From positions 140,664 to 204,663 of the forward strand of contig CANQSV010000001.1 in assembly GCA_947626605.1 (NCBI GenBank): a stretch of 64,000 nt of DNA. Direction: 5' to 3'. The notes beneath the pieces are model-generated. The model had not been told where the DNA came from. It was given only the letters and a program-made list of their open reading frames with translations, and ran no database searches. The position numbers were made by a program, and so were the translations under genes. Within the stretch, counting starts at the first letter, position 1. The number at the start of each line of letters is the position of its first letter. Below, piece after piece: positions 47,883-57,457 of this stretch. The DNA is from an uncultured Clostridia bacterium. Its GTDB lineage: Bacteria; Bacillota; Clostridia; TANB77; CAG-508.

Positions 47883-48544
47883 TATTCAGCGCCTCCTTCC
47901 ACTTTTTCTTTCTTTGTTGGAAGAACTTCTCCTTTATATATCCAAACTTTAACACCTATTTTTCCATAAGTTGTGTCTGCTTCATAGAAACCATAGTCTA
48001 TGTCAGCTCTTAAAGTTTGAAGTGGAATAGTACCTTCTTTGTAGAATTCAGTTCTAGCCATATCAGCTCCACCTAATCTACCTGATACTGATGTTTTTAT
48101 TCCTAAAGCTCCTGCTTTCATTGTTTTTTGCATAGCTTGTTTCATAGCTCTTCTGAAAGAAATTCTCTTTTCTAGTTGAGCACAGATATTTTCTGCAACT
48201 AATTGAGCATCTGTATCAATATCTTTAACCTCAATAATATTTAAATTAACATCTTTGTTAATCATTTTTTGTAATTCTACTTTTAAAGTTTCTGCAATAG
48301 CTCCACCTTTTCCTATTACTAATCCTGGTTTAGCTGTATAAACATTAACCTTAACAAATTTAGCTGTTCTTTCTATTTCTATTTTAGAAATACCGCTAAC
48401 AAATAATTTTTTCTTAACATATTCACGGATTTTATGGTCTTCTACTAAATAATCTCCAAAGTCTTTAGAGTCAGCATACCATTTTGAACTCCAATCTTTA
48501 ATTACACCAACCCTTAAACCATGTGGATGCATTTTTTGTCCCAT
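47882..48544 (-). CDS. rpsC: Ribosomal protein S3
   Basis: A 220-residue KH-domain protein of the 30S head ([62 protein letters not shown]). GGAGG precedes the ATG. Normal. Confidence 0.97.
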   Translation of the reverse strand: MGQKMHPHGLRVGVIKDWSSKWYADSKDFGDYLVEDHKIREYVKKKLFVSGISKIEIERTAKFVKVNVYTAKPGLVIGKGGAIAETLKVELQKMINKDVNLNIIEVKDIDTDAQLVAENICAQLEKRISFRRAMKQAMQKTMKAGALGIKTSVSGRLGGADMARTEFYKEGTIPLQTLRADIDYGFYEADTTYGKIGVKVWIYKGEVLPTKKEKVEGGAE

Positions 48545-48563
48545 GTTAAAATCCTCCTTTCTA

Positions 48564-48917
48564 TTATTCTTTTTCTCTTAATACTATAGTTATATGACTT
48601 GTTCTTTTTCTAATTCTTACAGCTGAACCTTTTGCAGCAGGTCTAATTCTCTTTAATGTTGGACCTTGGTTTGCATATATTTCAGCGATATATAGATTTT
48701 CACTTTTCATTTCGTGATTGTTTTCAGCATTTGCTATAGCTGATTTAAGTAATTTTTCTAATACTTCTGATGCAGCTTTTGGTGTAAACTTAATTATAGC
48801 TAATGCTTCTTGAACATCTTTACCTCTTAACATATCTGCTACAATTTTAACTTTTCTAGGTGATATTCTAGCAAATTTAAGAGATGCTCTCGCTTCTAAT
48901 ACAGTTGTTTCTTCCAC
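48564..48917 (-). CDS. rplV: Ribosomal protein L22
   Basis: A 117-residue exit-tunnel protein ([52 protein letters not shown]). Normal length with the conserved tunnel loop. GGAGG precedes the ATG. Confidence 0.97.
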   Translation of the reverse strand: MEETTVLEARASLKFARISPRKVKIVADMLRGKDVQEALAIIKFTPKAASEVLEKLLKSAIANAENNHEMKSENLYIAEIYANQGPTLKRIRPAAKGSAVRIRKRTSHITIVLREKE

Positions 48918-49012
48918 TGTTTATACCTCCTTTTTATTATAGGTGATGTACTTAAACATCCATATACTTTTATACTTCACGAATAGTCTAGGAACTTCCT
49001 ATTGACTTAAAA

Positions 49013-49291
49013 TTATTTAACATTAGATTTCTTTTCTCCTGCATGACCTCTATATGTTCTAGTAGGAGCAAATTCACCTAATTTATGTCCTATCATTTCT
49101 TCTGTTATATAAACAGGAACATGCTTTCTTCCATCATGAACAGCTATTGTATGACCAACAAATTCAGGATATATTGTAGAAGCTCTTGACCATGTTTTTA
49201 AAACTTCTTTTTTATTGCTCTCGTTCATAGCAACAACTCTCTTCATTAATTCTGGTGCTACATAAGGTTTTTTCTTGCTTGATCTTGACAT
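49013..49291 (-). CDS. rpsS: Ribosomal protein S19
   Basis: A 92-residue 30S head protein ([65 protein letters not shown]). AAAGGAG precedes the ATG. Confidence 0.97.
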   Translation of the reverse strand: MSRSSKKKPYVAPELMKRVVAMNESNKKEVLKTWSRASTIYPEFVGHTIAVHDGRKHVPVYITEEMIGHKLGEFAPTRTYRGHAGEKKSNVK

Positions 49292-49364
49292 ATTGATCTC
49301 CTTTCTGAAATTCTAATTATTTTAACTTTTCATTTCTGTTGCATAAGATATCTATGCAGCTATC

Positions 49365-50192
49365 TTATTTTCTTCTCTTAACAATAAATTTATTAGATAA
49401 TTTCTTTTTACTTCTTGTTTTATATCCAAGTGCTGGTTTACCCCAAGGAGTAAGTGGTCCTGCGTGACCAACTGGTGCTCTACCTTCACCACCACCATGA
49501 GGGTGATCTACAGGGTTCATTACAGAACCTCTAACAGTAGGACGTATTCCCATATGTCTCTTTCTACCAGCTTTACCTAATTTTACATTTTCATGATCTG
49601 TATTTCCTAAAGCTCCAATTGTTGCTCTACATACTGTTAAAACTAATCTCATTTCTCCAGATGGTAATCTTACATGTGAATATTTACCTTCTTTAGCCAT
49701 AAGTTGAGCACTTTGACCTGCTGCTCTTACTAATTTTCCACCTTGACCTGGATTTAACTCTATATTATGAATTAAAGTACCTACTGGAATATTTTCGATT
49801 GGCATACAGTTTCCTGGTTTAATATCTACATTTTTACCAGCAATTACTTTGTCACCATCAGTTAAACCTTGTGGAGCTAAAATATAAGATTTCTCTCCAT
49901 CTTCATATTCTATTAAAGCAATATTTGCACTTCTATTTGGATCATATTCGATACCTATTACTGTTGCAAACATATCTTCTTTATTACGTTTAAAATCGAT
50001 TATTCTATATTTTTGTCTATTTCCTCCACCTTGATGTCTAACTGTAATTCTACCATATGAGTTTCTTCCTGCATTTTTCTTTTTCTTTGCTAATAAAGAT
50101 TTTTCAGGAGTCTTTTTTGTAATTTCCTCGAAAGTAGAAACAGTCATGTTTCTTCTTGATGGGGTGTATGGATTAAAGTGTTTCATTCCCAT
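49365..50192 (-). CDS. rplB: Ribosomal protein L2
   Basis: A 275-residue 23S binder needed for peptidyl transfer ([57 protein letters not shown]). The start is ATG 50192 behind GAAAGGA; the track's 13 extra residues reach into repeat copy G and are not family-like. Confidence 0.97.
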   Translation of the reverse strand: MGMKHFNPYTPSRRNMTVSTFEEITKKTPEKSLLAKKKKNAGRNSYGRITVRHQGGGNRQKYRIIDFKRNKEDMFATVIGIEYDPNRSANIALIEYEDGEKSYILAPQGLTDGDKVIAGKNVDIKPGNCMPIENIPVGTLIHNIELNPGQGGKLVRAAGQSAQLMAKEGKYSHVRLPSGEMRLVLTVCRATIGALGNTDHENVKLGKAGRKRHMGIRPTVRGSVMNPVDHPHGGGEGRAPVGHAGPLTPWGKPALGYKTRSKKKLSNKFIVKRRK

Positions 50193-50209
50193 ATTATTTT
50201 TCCTTTCTC

Positions 50210-50329
50210 GAAACGATGAAAACCTTCGCATTACTTCGTTAAAATTTCACTCAAAAATGCTCATGTACAAGAGTACACTCCGCTTTTTTCGTAAAATTTT
50301 GCCTAGTACTGCTTGCTTTTGCTCGTTTC
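50210..50329 (-). repeat. REP-like palindrome copy G (reverse, diverged)
   Basis: Diverged reverse copy: ACTTCGTTAAAATTT, ATGTACAAGAGTACACTCCGC and AAAATTTTGCCTAG, with arms GAAACGA/TCGTTTC. It pairs with copy H in opposite orientation in the rplW-rplB gap. Confidence 0.6.
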
Positions 50330-50453
50330 TCTTACTCTCTCTATATATTTACGGATATTTTTCCTGCTCCGCATAACAGCTATTCTTTATTATCCTGGTA
50401 TTTTCCAGATAAATTATCTTTTGATGCCGATTTTCATTTGCTTTACGCTTTGA

Positions 50454-50573
50454 TTAGGAATTAGAAGCGAGTATAACAAGGCAGCTGAGCTAAAATACCG
50501 GAGGCGTACGTTGGTACGTCGAGGATATTTTATGCGATAGCTAACGCAGTTAGACGACGCTTATAATTTCTAA
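50454..50573 (+). repeat. REP-like palindrome copy H overlapping the rplW stop
   Basis: Outer arms TTAGGAATTA/TAATTTCTAA, core ATACCGGAGGCGTACGTTGGTACGTCGAGGAT, and flanks AACAAGGCAGCTGAGC / GCTAACGCAGTTAGACGACGC. The outer right arm contains the TAG stop codon of rplW on the minus strand. Confidence 0.75.
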
Positions 50574-50917
50574 GCACCTGTGAATTCATCAATCGCATCC
50601 TTATACTTCCTACCAACCTTTGCAGTCTTTCCACCTTTTGTTAAGTAAGTTTCTTCTCCTGGGTTAGTATCAATTGTAACAATTGCTTTCTTCCAATCAG
50701 GAGTTTTACCTGTATGAGCTCCAACTCTTTTTTCTTTTCCTTTAACTGTCATAGTATTTACATTTAATACTTTAACTTCAAAAAGTTTTTCTACTGCTTT
50801 AGCAATATCAACTTTAGTTGCTTTTTTATTTACTTCAAAGGTATACTTTCCTGCTTGTAAATCATCATTACTTTTTTCAGTAATAACTGGTCTAACTATA
50901 ATATCTTCTGGTAACAT
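50570..50917 (-). CDS. rplW: Ribosomal protein L23
   Basis: A 115-residue exit-site protein that docks SRP and trigger factor (DIIVRPVITEKSNDDLQAGKYTFEVN, VNTMTVKGKEKRVG). It is about 15-20 residues longer than the usual form at the C terminus (KVGRKYKDAIDEFTGA). Its first codon shares a base with the rplD stop. Its stop lies within repeat H, so the repeat may have supplied the present end. Confidence 0.95.
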   Translation of the reverse strand: MLPEDIIVRPVITEKSNDDLQAGKYTFEVNKKATKVDIAKAVEKLFEVKVLNVNTMTVKGKEKRVGAHTGKTPDWKKAIVTIDTNPGEETYLTKGGKTAKVGRKYKDAIDEFTGA

Positions 50918-51540
50918 TAAGCGTACACCTCCTCTAATTTTTTAACTGTATCTAGGGTAATAACTAATTTATTATATTTTAATAAATCGTATACATTAAT
51001 TGTATTAACTAATGTTGTTTTAACTCCTTCGATATTTCTTGCAGATTTTTGAACTATCTCATTCTTTTCTGGTAATAAGATTAAAGCTTTTTCTGAAACT
51101 TTAAGATTTGTTAAAGCTTCTACCATGTTTTTAGTTTTAATCTCTTTGAATGGTAATTTATCTACAACTACTAATTCATTTTCTAATACTTTAGAACTTA
51201 ACAATGATTTTATAGCTAATCTTTTTTCTTTTTTATTAACTCTGTATTTGTAGCTACGTGGTTTTGGTCCTAAAGCTATACCACCTTTAATCCATTGTGG
51301 AGCACGTATACTTCCTTGTCTTGCTCTACCTGTTCCCTTTTGTCTCCAAGGTTTCTTTCCACCACCACGAACTTCACTTCTTGTTTTTGTACTTTGTGTA
51401 CCTTGTCTTTGGTTAGCTAAGAAATTAACTAATACGCTATGTACAATAGCTTCATTTGGTTCAATTCCAAATATTTCGTCTTTTAGTTCTATATCACTAA
51501 CCTTCTTACCTTTTACATCATATACATCTATTTTAGGCAT
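50917..51540 (-). CDS. rplD: Ribosomal protein L4
   Basis: A 207-residue exit-tunnel protein (GKKPWRQKGTGRARQGSIRAPQW, GPKPRSYKYRVNKKEKRLAIKSLL). In gamma-proteobacteria L4 represses the S10 operon through its leader; whether that occurs here is unknown. GGAGG precedes the ATG. Confidence 0.97.
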   Translation of the reverse strand: MPKIDVYDVKGKKVSDIELKDEIFGIEPNEAIVHSVLVNFLANQRQGTQSTKTRSEVRGGGKKPWRQKGTGRARQGSIRAPQWIKGGIALGPKPRSYKYRVNKKEKRLAIKSLLSSKVLENELVVVDKLPFKEIKTKNMVEALTNLKVSEKALILLPEKNEIVQKSARNIEGVKTTLVNTINVYDLLKYNKLVITLDTVKKLEEVYA

Positions 51541-51560
51541 TTCGAATTTCCTCCTTCCTC

Positions 51561-52196
51561 TTACTTACTTGATTTTACTGTTGATTTAATTTTTAGTATT
51601 GCACCTTTAGGTCCTGGTACACTACCTTTTACTAGTAAAACATTTTTATCTAAATCTACTCTTACAACATCTAAATTTTGTATTGTAACTGTTAAAGTTC
51701 CCATATGACCTGGAAGTTTTTTACCTTTAAAAACTCTACTTGGTGTTGAACAAGCTCCCATTGAACCTGGTCTTCTGTGATACATTGAACCATGTCCCAT
51801 AGGTCCTCTGTGTTGACCATGACGTTTGATAACACCTTGGAAACCTTTTCCTTTTGTTTTACCTTGAACATCAATTTTATCTCCAGCTGCAAATATATCA
51901 GCTTTTAATTCATCTCCAACTTTTACATTTTCGATAGAATCCATTCTAAATTCTCTTAAATGTTTTTTAGTATCAATTTTTGATTTTGAAAAATGTCCTT
52001 TTTCTGGTTTGTTAATATGTTTATCTTTTACTTCTCCAAAACCTAATTGGATAGCATTGTATCCATCTTTTTCAGCTGTTTTTACTTGTGATACTACACA
52101 AGGTCCAGCTTCTATAACTGTTACTGGAACTATTAAACCTTTTTCATCAAAGATTTGTGTCATTCCAACTTTTCTTCCTATTAAACCTTTATTCAT
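51561..52196 (-). CDS. rplC: Ribosomal protein L3
   Basis: A 211-residue early assembly protein ([69 protein letters not shown]). GGAGG precedes the ATG. Confidence 0.97.
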   Translation of the reverse strand: MNKGLIGRKVGMTQIFDEKGLIVPVTVIEAGPCVVSQVKTAEKDGYNAIQLGFGEVKDKHINKPEKGHFSKSKIDTKKHLREFRMDSIENVKVGDELKADIFAAGDKIDVQGKTKGKGFQGVIKRHGQHRGPMGHGSMYHRRPGSMGACSTPSRVFKGKKLPGHMGTLTVTIQNLDVVRVDLDKNVLLVKGSVPGPKGAILKIKSTVKSSK

Positions 52197-52282
52197 TTTA
52201 TTATTTCCTCCTAACTATTGGCTGACCAAAGCCAGCTTGGTTTTTTAAGTTTTAGTTTAATTTTTTCTTTCTTTATTATTAA

Positions 52283-52612
52283 TTACAATTTCATTTCAAC
52301 GTCAACACCAGCAGGTAAGTCTAACTTCATTAAGCTATCTACTGTTTTTTGTGTTGGGTAAAGAATGTCGATAACTCTTTTATGTGTTCTCATTTCAAAT
52401 TGTTCTCTTGAATCTTTGTATTTGTGAGGACAACGTAAAATTGTTACAACTTCCTTTTGTGTTGGTAACGGAATAGGACCTGAAACTTTAGCTCCTGTTC
52501 TTTTAGCAGTATCTACTATTTTCTCAGCAGACTGATCTAAAACTACATGATCATAAGCCTTTAATCTTATTCTGATTTTCTCACTTGCTACCACATTGTT
52601 TGTTGTTGCCAT
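52283..52612 (-). CDS. rpsJ: Ribosomal protein S10
   Basis: A 109-residue 30S protein, also NusE ([62 protein letters not shown]). First gene of the S10-spc-alpha cluster. A few extra N-terminal residues ([10 protein letters not shown]) precede the usual start. AAGGAGG precedes the ATG. Confidence 0.97.
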   Translation of the reverse strand: MATTNNVVASEKIRIRLKAYDHVVLDQSAEKIVDTAKRTGAKVSGPIPLPTQKEVVTILRCPHKYKDSREQFEMRTHKRVIDILYPTQKTVDSLMKLDLPAGVDVEMKL

Positions 52613-52855
52613 AGTTTTTTCCCTCCTTAAAAAAATTTAAATAGTGACCTATTATATGGCAAGTCTTAAACGCACCCTGGTGTTTCTTTTTCTACCAATA
52701 TATAAACCCAAGTATTGCGTATTAATTCTTGGGATAAGTGCTTATTTTAAAACTTATCGCCCGGTCTCAGCCAAGACATACTCCACAAGAGTTCCCTCCA
52801 TCCCCGCTTTCCGTAGGGACGTAGCCACATCTTGCTTCATCGCAAATCTACACGC
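52613..52855 (-). promoter_or_regulatory. Long structured leader of the S10 operon
   Basis: About 243 nt from the predicted start to the rpsJ ATG. On the minus strand the 5' half is unusually GC-rich (GTGGCTACGTCCCTACGGAAAG, GGCTGAGACCGGGCGATAAG), followed by clear hairpins GATAAG...CTTATC, CCAAG...CTTGG and CACC..GGTG. No terminator-like T-run is seen. It may be a ribosomal-protein autoregulatory leader; I do not recognise a known class. Confidence 0.5.
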
Positions 52856-52861
52856 TTTTAT

Positions 52862-52890
52862 ATTATACAACGTGCGAAATTAGATGTCAA
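52862..52890 (-). promoter_or_regulatory. Consensus promoter of the S10-spc-alpha cluster
   Basis: Minus-strand TTGACA and TATAAT, both perfect, spaced 17 nt. It is the only strong promoter I see for the 17-kb ribosomal cluster. Confidence 0.85.
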
Positions 52891-52932
52891 CAGATATTGC
52901 AGAACTTTTTCATTTTTTTACAAATTTATTGC

Positions 52933-52958
52933 AAAAAATAAAGAAGGTCGTTTCCTTC
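52933..52958 (-). terminator. Terminator after murF
   Basis: Minus-strand GAAGG...CCTTC stem followed by TTTATTTTTT, between the murF stop and the S10 promoter, so the two units are insulated. Confidence 0.65.
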
Positions 52959-52981
52959 TTTTCCGTAGAGCTTTTTTGATT

Positions 52982-54358
52982 TTATTCTATTCCTTCTAGT
53001 ATTTCTCCGAACTTCATTCCATTAGAAGCTTTTAATAAAATATAATCTCCTTCTCTTTTAATTTTATTTATTTCGTTTATTGCTTCTTGGTTAGATTTAC
53101 ATTCAATCACTATATCTACGTCTTGCCTAGCCTCTTCCGCTATGTATTTAGCATCATTTCCTACAGTAATTAAAGTATCAACATTATTTTTTGCTACTTC
53201 TTTTCCAACCATTCTATGCAAATTTTCAGAATAATCTCCTAACTCTAGCATGTCTCCTAGCACTGCTATTTTTCTATTTTGCTTAATACCTCCTAAATAT
53301 TCCAAAGCAGCCTTCATAGAATCATAATTTGCATTATAGTAATCCTTTATTACTGTTATATTATTTTTCAAACATTCTATATCCATTCTATTTTGGGTTA
53401 ATTCAAAATTTAGAATTCCCTTTTTTACTTGATTATCAGAAATACCAAATATACTTGCCACAGCAAATGCACATAAGCTATTTAATACAAAATGTTTTCC
53501 TCCTACTGGCACTTCTACTTTTTCATTCTTATTCTTCAAAGTATATGTACTTCTTTGCCCCTCTAAAGCTATGTCTTCAGCCATAAAATCACTTAAATTA
53601 TCTATTCCATAAGTTATAATTCTGTATTTATCTTTATTTTCTAAATACCATTCATGAAGTAAATCATTATCATTATTTATAACAACATACCCATCCTCAT
53701 CTAGTCCTTCTAAAATTTCCATTTTTGCTTTTAATATATTCTCTCTTGATCCTAGGTTTCCAATATGAGCTGTTCCTACATTTGTTATTACTGCAACTGT
53801 TGGTTTGGCTATTTTAGTTAATACACTTATCTCTCCTAAATGATTCATCCCTAATTCTATTACTAAAGCTTCTTCATCTTTTAATTCAAAAATTGTTAGA
53901 GGTACTCCAATATGATTGTTGTAATTCTTTTGGGTTTTTAAAGTTTTATACTTTGTTGCCATTACATTGGCTACAATATCTCTAGTGCTTGTTTTTCCTA
54001 CACTTCCAGTAATAGCTATTACTGGAATATTATAAAAACTTCTTTTATATGTAGCAATTTGTTGCATAGCCTTAACCGTATCATCTACCAATAAAATAAA
54101 TTTATCATTATATTTTTTTGCAATATCTTCCGTAATTTCTATATCTTGTAGAATAGCTCCTTTTGCTCCATTTTTAAAAGTTTCTTCGAAGAAAATACTC
54201 CCATTCAATCTTTCACCTTTAATTCCTAAGTATACGTCCCCACTGGCTATTTGTCTTGAATTATTAGAGAAGTTTTCAATAAGTTCGTTTTCATCCCCCA
54301 TAATAAGTTTTCCATTAGTAATTTTAATTATATCTTTTAGTTTTAATTGATTCATCAA
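52982..54358 (-). CDS. murF: UDP-MurNAc-tripeptide:D-Ala-D-Ala ligase
   Basis: A 458-residue Mur ligase that completes the pentapeptide precursor. N-terminal UDP domain (NSRQIASGDVYLGIKGERLNG), ATP loop (VIAITGSVGKTSTRDIV), LVIELGMNHLGEISVL, and C-terminal IKDYYNANYDSMKAALEYL. It stands alone here, not with ddl. Gap upstream (54359-54707) is filled with modular repeats. Confidence 0.95.
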   Translation of the reverse strand: MMNQLKLKDIIKITNGKLIMGDENELIENFSNNSRQIASGDVYLGIKGERLNGSIFFEETFKNGAKGAILQDIEITEDIAKKYNDKFILLVDDTVKAMQQIATYKRSFYNIPVIAITGSVGKTSTRDIVANVMATKYKTLKTQKNYNNHIGVPLTIFELKDEEALVIELGMNHLGEISVLTKIAKPTVAVITNVGTAHIGNLGSRENILKAKMEILEGLDEDGYVVINNDNDLLHEWYLENKDKYRIITYGIDNLSDFMAEDIALEGQRSTYTLKNKNEKVEVPVGGKHFVLNSLCAFAVASIFGISDNQVKKGILNFELTQNRMDIECLKNNITVIKDYYNANYDSMKAALEYLGGIKQNRKIAVLGDMLELGDYSENLHRMVGKEVAKNNVDTLITVGNDAKYIAEEARQDVDIVIECKSNQEAINEINKIKREGDYILLKASNGMKFGEILEGIE

Positions 54359-54435
54359 TTTCTTCTCCTCTATAATTTTTATAAATTAGAATTATTATAG
54401 CATATATTGTGCAATATGACCATAAAAAAGTTTTT

Positions 54436-54537
54436 CGGGTCGTCGATGCTGAGGCTGTTAATGCTCTGCCTGTTGTAGGGGCTGGCGTCCTCGACAGCCC
54501 GTAAAATTATTAACAGTAGAGATGTTATTTCATACAA
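54436..54537. repeat. GGTCGTCG modular repeat
   Basis: CGGGTCGTCGATGCTGAGGC, GCTGTTAATGCTCTGCCTG, GTAGGGGCTGGCGTCCTCGACAGCCCG, and the end TAGAGATGTTA, the reverse of TAACATCTCTA. It is one of two large copies between murF and spoIIE, set head to head with the next. Confidence 0.65.
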
Positions 54538-54573
54538 ATATTATTATTATCATGATTTTAATTTTGCATTAAT

Positions 54574-54706
54574 TTAACATCTCTACCGTTCTTTGTTTTG
54601 CGGGTCGTCGGTGCTGAGGCTGTTAAGGCTTCGCCTGTTACAGCGTCAGTATGCAGTGGCGGACGTCGACCCCTACAGCCTGTTACAGCCTCAGCAGATG
54701 GTCGCA
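54574..54706. repeat. GGTCGTCG modular repeat, largest copy
   Basis: TTAACATCTCTACCG, GCGGGTCGTCGGTGCTGAGG, CTGTTAAGGCTTCGCCTGTTACAGCGTCAGTATGC, GACGTCGACCCCTACAGC, then a second CTGTTACAGCCTCAGC unit. It touches the spoIIE stop (54708). The AACATCTCTA ends of this and the preceding repeat face each other over 36 bp of AT-rich spacer. Confidence 0.65.
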
Positions 54707-54707
54707 T

Positions 54708-57155
54708 CTACAATTTATTAGTAATTTTAGCCACAATTACCGTCATATCATCTTTTGGCTTTCCATAATTATTATCGATTGCCTCTTTTAAGATTATATC
54801 CGCTATTTTTTGTGCATCAGTAGTTTCTATCTTCTCCAATAAATCTCTTAACCACAACTCCTTTTCTGTATACTCTTCTTTAGAATCCATAATTCCATCT
54901 GAGCACATAACAAGAATATCTCCCGCTTCTAAATCCTTATCATATACCTCTAATTCTACTTTATCCACTACACCTGCTGGTAAAGACATTACCTTTAATA
55001 AATTTACTCCGTTTTTATTCTTAATATATGTTGGACATGCACCACTTTTAACAAATTCAATATTGCCCTTATACAAATCAAATATTGCTATATCTAGCGT
55101 TGCATAAGTTGAATCAAGTTCTTTTGATGATATTGTGCTGTTTATTAATTTTATTGAACTTTCCTTTTCAAATCCATTTGTTAGCAACCTGTCCAACATT
55201 TTTGATGCCATCTGACTTGATTTCTTTGCTTTTGTACCAGACCCCATACCATCACTTAGTACAATTAAATATTTACCATCTTTTAGCTTATGATTTACTT
55301 TACTATCTCCTGATGCATTACTACCATCCTTTGTAGTTTTTGCAGTTCCTATTTGTATATTGTATTTATCTTCAGAAATATAATTATATGTAATAATTTC
55401 ACTTTCTATGTCTTCGAAAATATCCTTCTCTTTCTGGTAAATTACTTTTTCTTTAAACGTATTTGATATTATTTTATCTAGCCCTGCTACTCTATTCTTC
55501 TTATTTTTTGTATCTTTTTTTACATATGCTGTTATTATTAATCGTTGTGATGGTTCTTTTTTGATTTCCAAATCAACTATTGTGATTCCCTTTTTCTTAG
55601 CAATTTCTTTTATCTCTGTTTTTTCTCTTTCATACTCTTCTTGAGGATATAATTCCTCAACCATCGTAGCTAAAACTTTAGATACATCCTCTAATTGTGT
55701 AGAAATATTTTTCTTTGTTTCTTTCACTTTTTCACTAGCTATATAATCAGTTTTATAAATTTTATATGTATTATTTATTATCGAAATAGCTTCTCTAACA
55801 TTTTCATCTACTTCTTCATTTGAATTTTCTTCACTCAAACCTAATATATAAGCATTATACTTTTCAAATAGTTTAATTATATCTGCTTTTTCTATTTCTC
55901 TTCCTTCTGTTAAAATCTCGAATATATCTTCGAATATTAAATTACCTATTTCTATAATACTTTCTATTATAAGATTTTCTTGTATATCCTCAAGATTTGC
56001 TTTTAACATTGATATAAATTCATCTTTGTGTTTCTTATAATCTATCTCTTTATCTTCTGAATATAATTCAGAAATATTTTTTATAGTTTCTGAAATATTA
56101 TCTATTTTCTCTTTTACTTCTTTTTCCCCATCTATTCTATATGCTTCTCCAACTGGTAAGCATGGATTATTATTAATTAAATCCTTTATATTTATTTGTA
56201 ATCCTTTTGGAACTAATAGCAAACCTAATGAAGCTATTAAAATATCTTTTAAATATATAAGCTCTGATGTATTTCCAGATACTACAAAAGTAAGAATTGT
56301 ATTTCCAATTACAAAACCAATTGTTACTCCCAATTTTCCAAATCTATTTAAAAGCCCTGCTAATAAACCAGATAATCCATATACAGCTATTATAATAGGA
56401 TCTCCGCCTCCTAATATTCCAAAAACTGTACCTATTGTTATACCTGATGTAGCACCTACTAACATTCCATTTTTCCAACCCATTATAAGCACTAATAAAA
56501 TGCATAATACGCTTCTTACTTCTACTCTTACAACTTCAAGTGGTCCAATCGCAGATATAGCAATTGCAACTGTTAGTGTAAGACCCATCGTTTCTTCTAT
56601 CGAAAATGCTTTTTTTATATTTATATCTTCTAATACTGCTACTGAATTAACAAATATTTTATAGAATATATAACTTTCTATTGCAGTAGTTATTGAAGCT
56701 AATAAGTCATACAATAAAAAAGTAGAAAAAATCATTTTTCCAATATTTACAATCATAATTGATAAAAACAAAAATAGCCCTAGTTTTTGTTTTTCATTTC
56801 TTTCTTCTTCATATTTTGGTTTATGCATTAATGTAAAAACTATAAAAACTAATGATGTAATCATGTATAATAGTAGTTTTTCCCTGCCAAACCCAATGAA
56901 TGTTCCTATTATTGTAATAATATATACCATTCCAATTGGTATTGCATTACTACATATTGCAGCAAAAATAGAAAGTCCAAAAAACATATTTTCACCAGCA
57001 CTATTCACCGTTGATAGCATAAAAGCTAATATATATATCAAAATATTTTTCTTATTAAATAAGTTTAGTACTATTTGTTTTAATCTATTTTTATTCATCA
57101 TTTCAACATCCTTTAATCTTACTTGTCCTACATTTTCAGTAGCATTTATATTCAT
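54708..57155 (-). CDS. spoIIE: Stage II sporulation protein E (PP2C phosphatase)
   Basis: An 815-residue protein: about ten N-terminal membrane segments (to residue about 320), a central regulatory region, and a C-terminal PP2C/SpoIIE domain with LSDGMGSGTKAKKSS, SGACPTYIKNKNGV, VMCSDGIMDS and KPKDDMTVIVAKI. It dephosphorylates SpoIIAA to activate sigma-F and acts at the polar septum. A TATAAT lies at about 57195-57200 upstream and a TTTGTCATT resembling a Spo0A box lies near its -35 region (weak). Confidence 0.95.
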   Translation of the reverse strand: MNINATENVGQVRLKDVEMMNKNRLKQIVLNLFNKKNILIYILAFMLSTVNSAGENMFFGLSIFAAICSNAIPIGMVYIITIIGTFIGFGREKLLLYMITSLVFIVFTLMHKPKYEEERNEKQKLGLFLFLSIMIVNIGKMIFSTFLLYDLLASITTAIESYIFYKIFVNSVAVLEDINIKKAFSIEETMGLTLTVAIAISAIGPLEVVRVEVRSVLCILLVLIMGWKNGMLVGATSGITIGTVFGILGGGDPIIIAVYGLSGLLAGLLNRFGKLGVTIGFVIGNTILTFVVSGNTSELIYLKDILIASLGLLLVPKGLQINIKDLINNNPCLPVGEAYRIDGEKEVKEKIDNISETIKNISELYSEDKEIDYKKHKDEFISMLKANLEDIQENLIIESIIEIGNLIFEDIFEILTEGREIEKADIIKLFEKYNAYILGLSEENSNEEVDENVREAISIINNTYKIYKTDYIASEKVKETKKNISTQLEDVSKVLATMVEELYPQEEYEREKTEIKEIAKKKGITIVDLEIKKEPSQRLIITAYVKKDTKNKKNRVAGLDKIISNTFKEKVIYQKEKDIFEDIESEIITYNYISEDKYNIQIGTAKTTKDGSNASGDSKVNHKLKDGKYLIVLSDGMGSGTKAKKSSQMASKMLDRLLTNGFEKESSIKLINSTISSKELDSTYATLDIAIFDLYKGNIEFVKSGACPTYIKNKNGVNLLKVMSLPAGVVDKVELEVYDKDLEAGDILVMCSDGIMDSKEEYTEKELWLRDLLEKIETTDAQKIADIILKEAIDNNYGKPKDDMTVIVAKITNKL

Positions 57156-57457
57156 TCTATATCACTCCTAAACTGTATATATATTTTAGATATTATTATA
57201 CAATTTAGGTTTTGCTTTTTTTGTCATTTCTAGTAAAGTATTCTCAAAAGTTTTCTTATTTTTTTGATATAGATTTTCATATAATGCAATTTTTCTAAAT
57301 TATCTATAAGTTTCTTTCGGTCATTTTATTATACTTTATCTATTTTTTCAATATTTTGTAGAAATAAATTTGTAAAAAGAATATTCTATTACTTAACTAT
57401 CTAGTATTGAGCTTTTTTCTTTTTTGAAAGAGAAAAGCTACGTACTATATAAAAATT
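57156..57457. other. AT-rich gap between cwlD and spoIIE
   Basis: It holds the probable spoIIE promoter (minus-strand TATAAT at 57195-57200) and, near cwlD, the imperfect palindrome TAGTATTGAGCTTTTTTC / GAGAAAAGCTACGTACTA (57402-57446). I see no ORF with a ribosome binding site. Confidence 0.4.

Noticed and set aside
43606-50573. CRISPR array
   Set aside because: The repeated palindromes are about 120 bp, irregularly spaced and separated by genes; no repeat-spacer pattern or cas genes.
52644-52883. 79-residue ORF in the rpsJ leader, plus strand
   Set aside because: Lies opposite the S10 leader and promoter, has no ribosome binding site and no family match.
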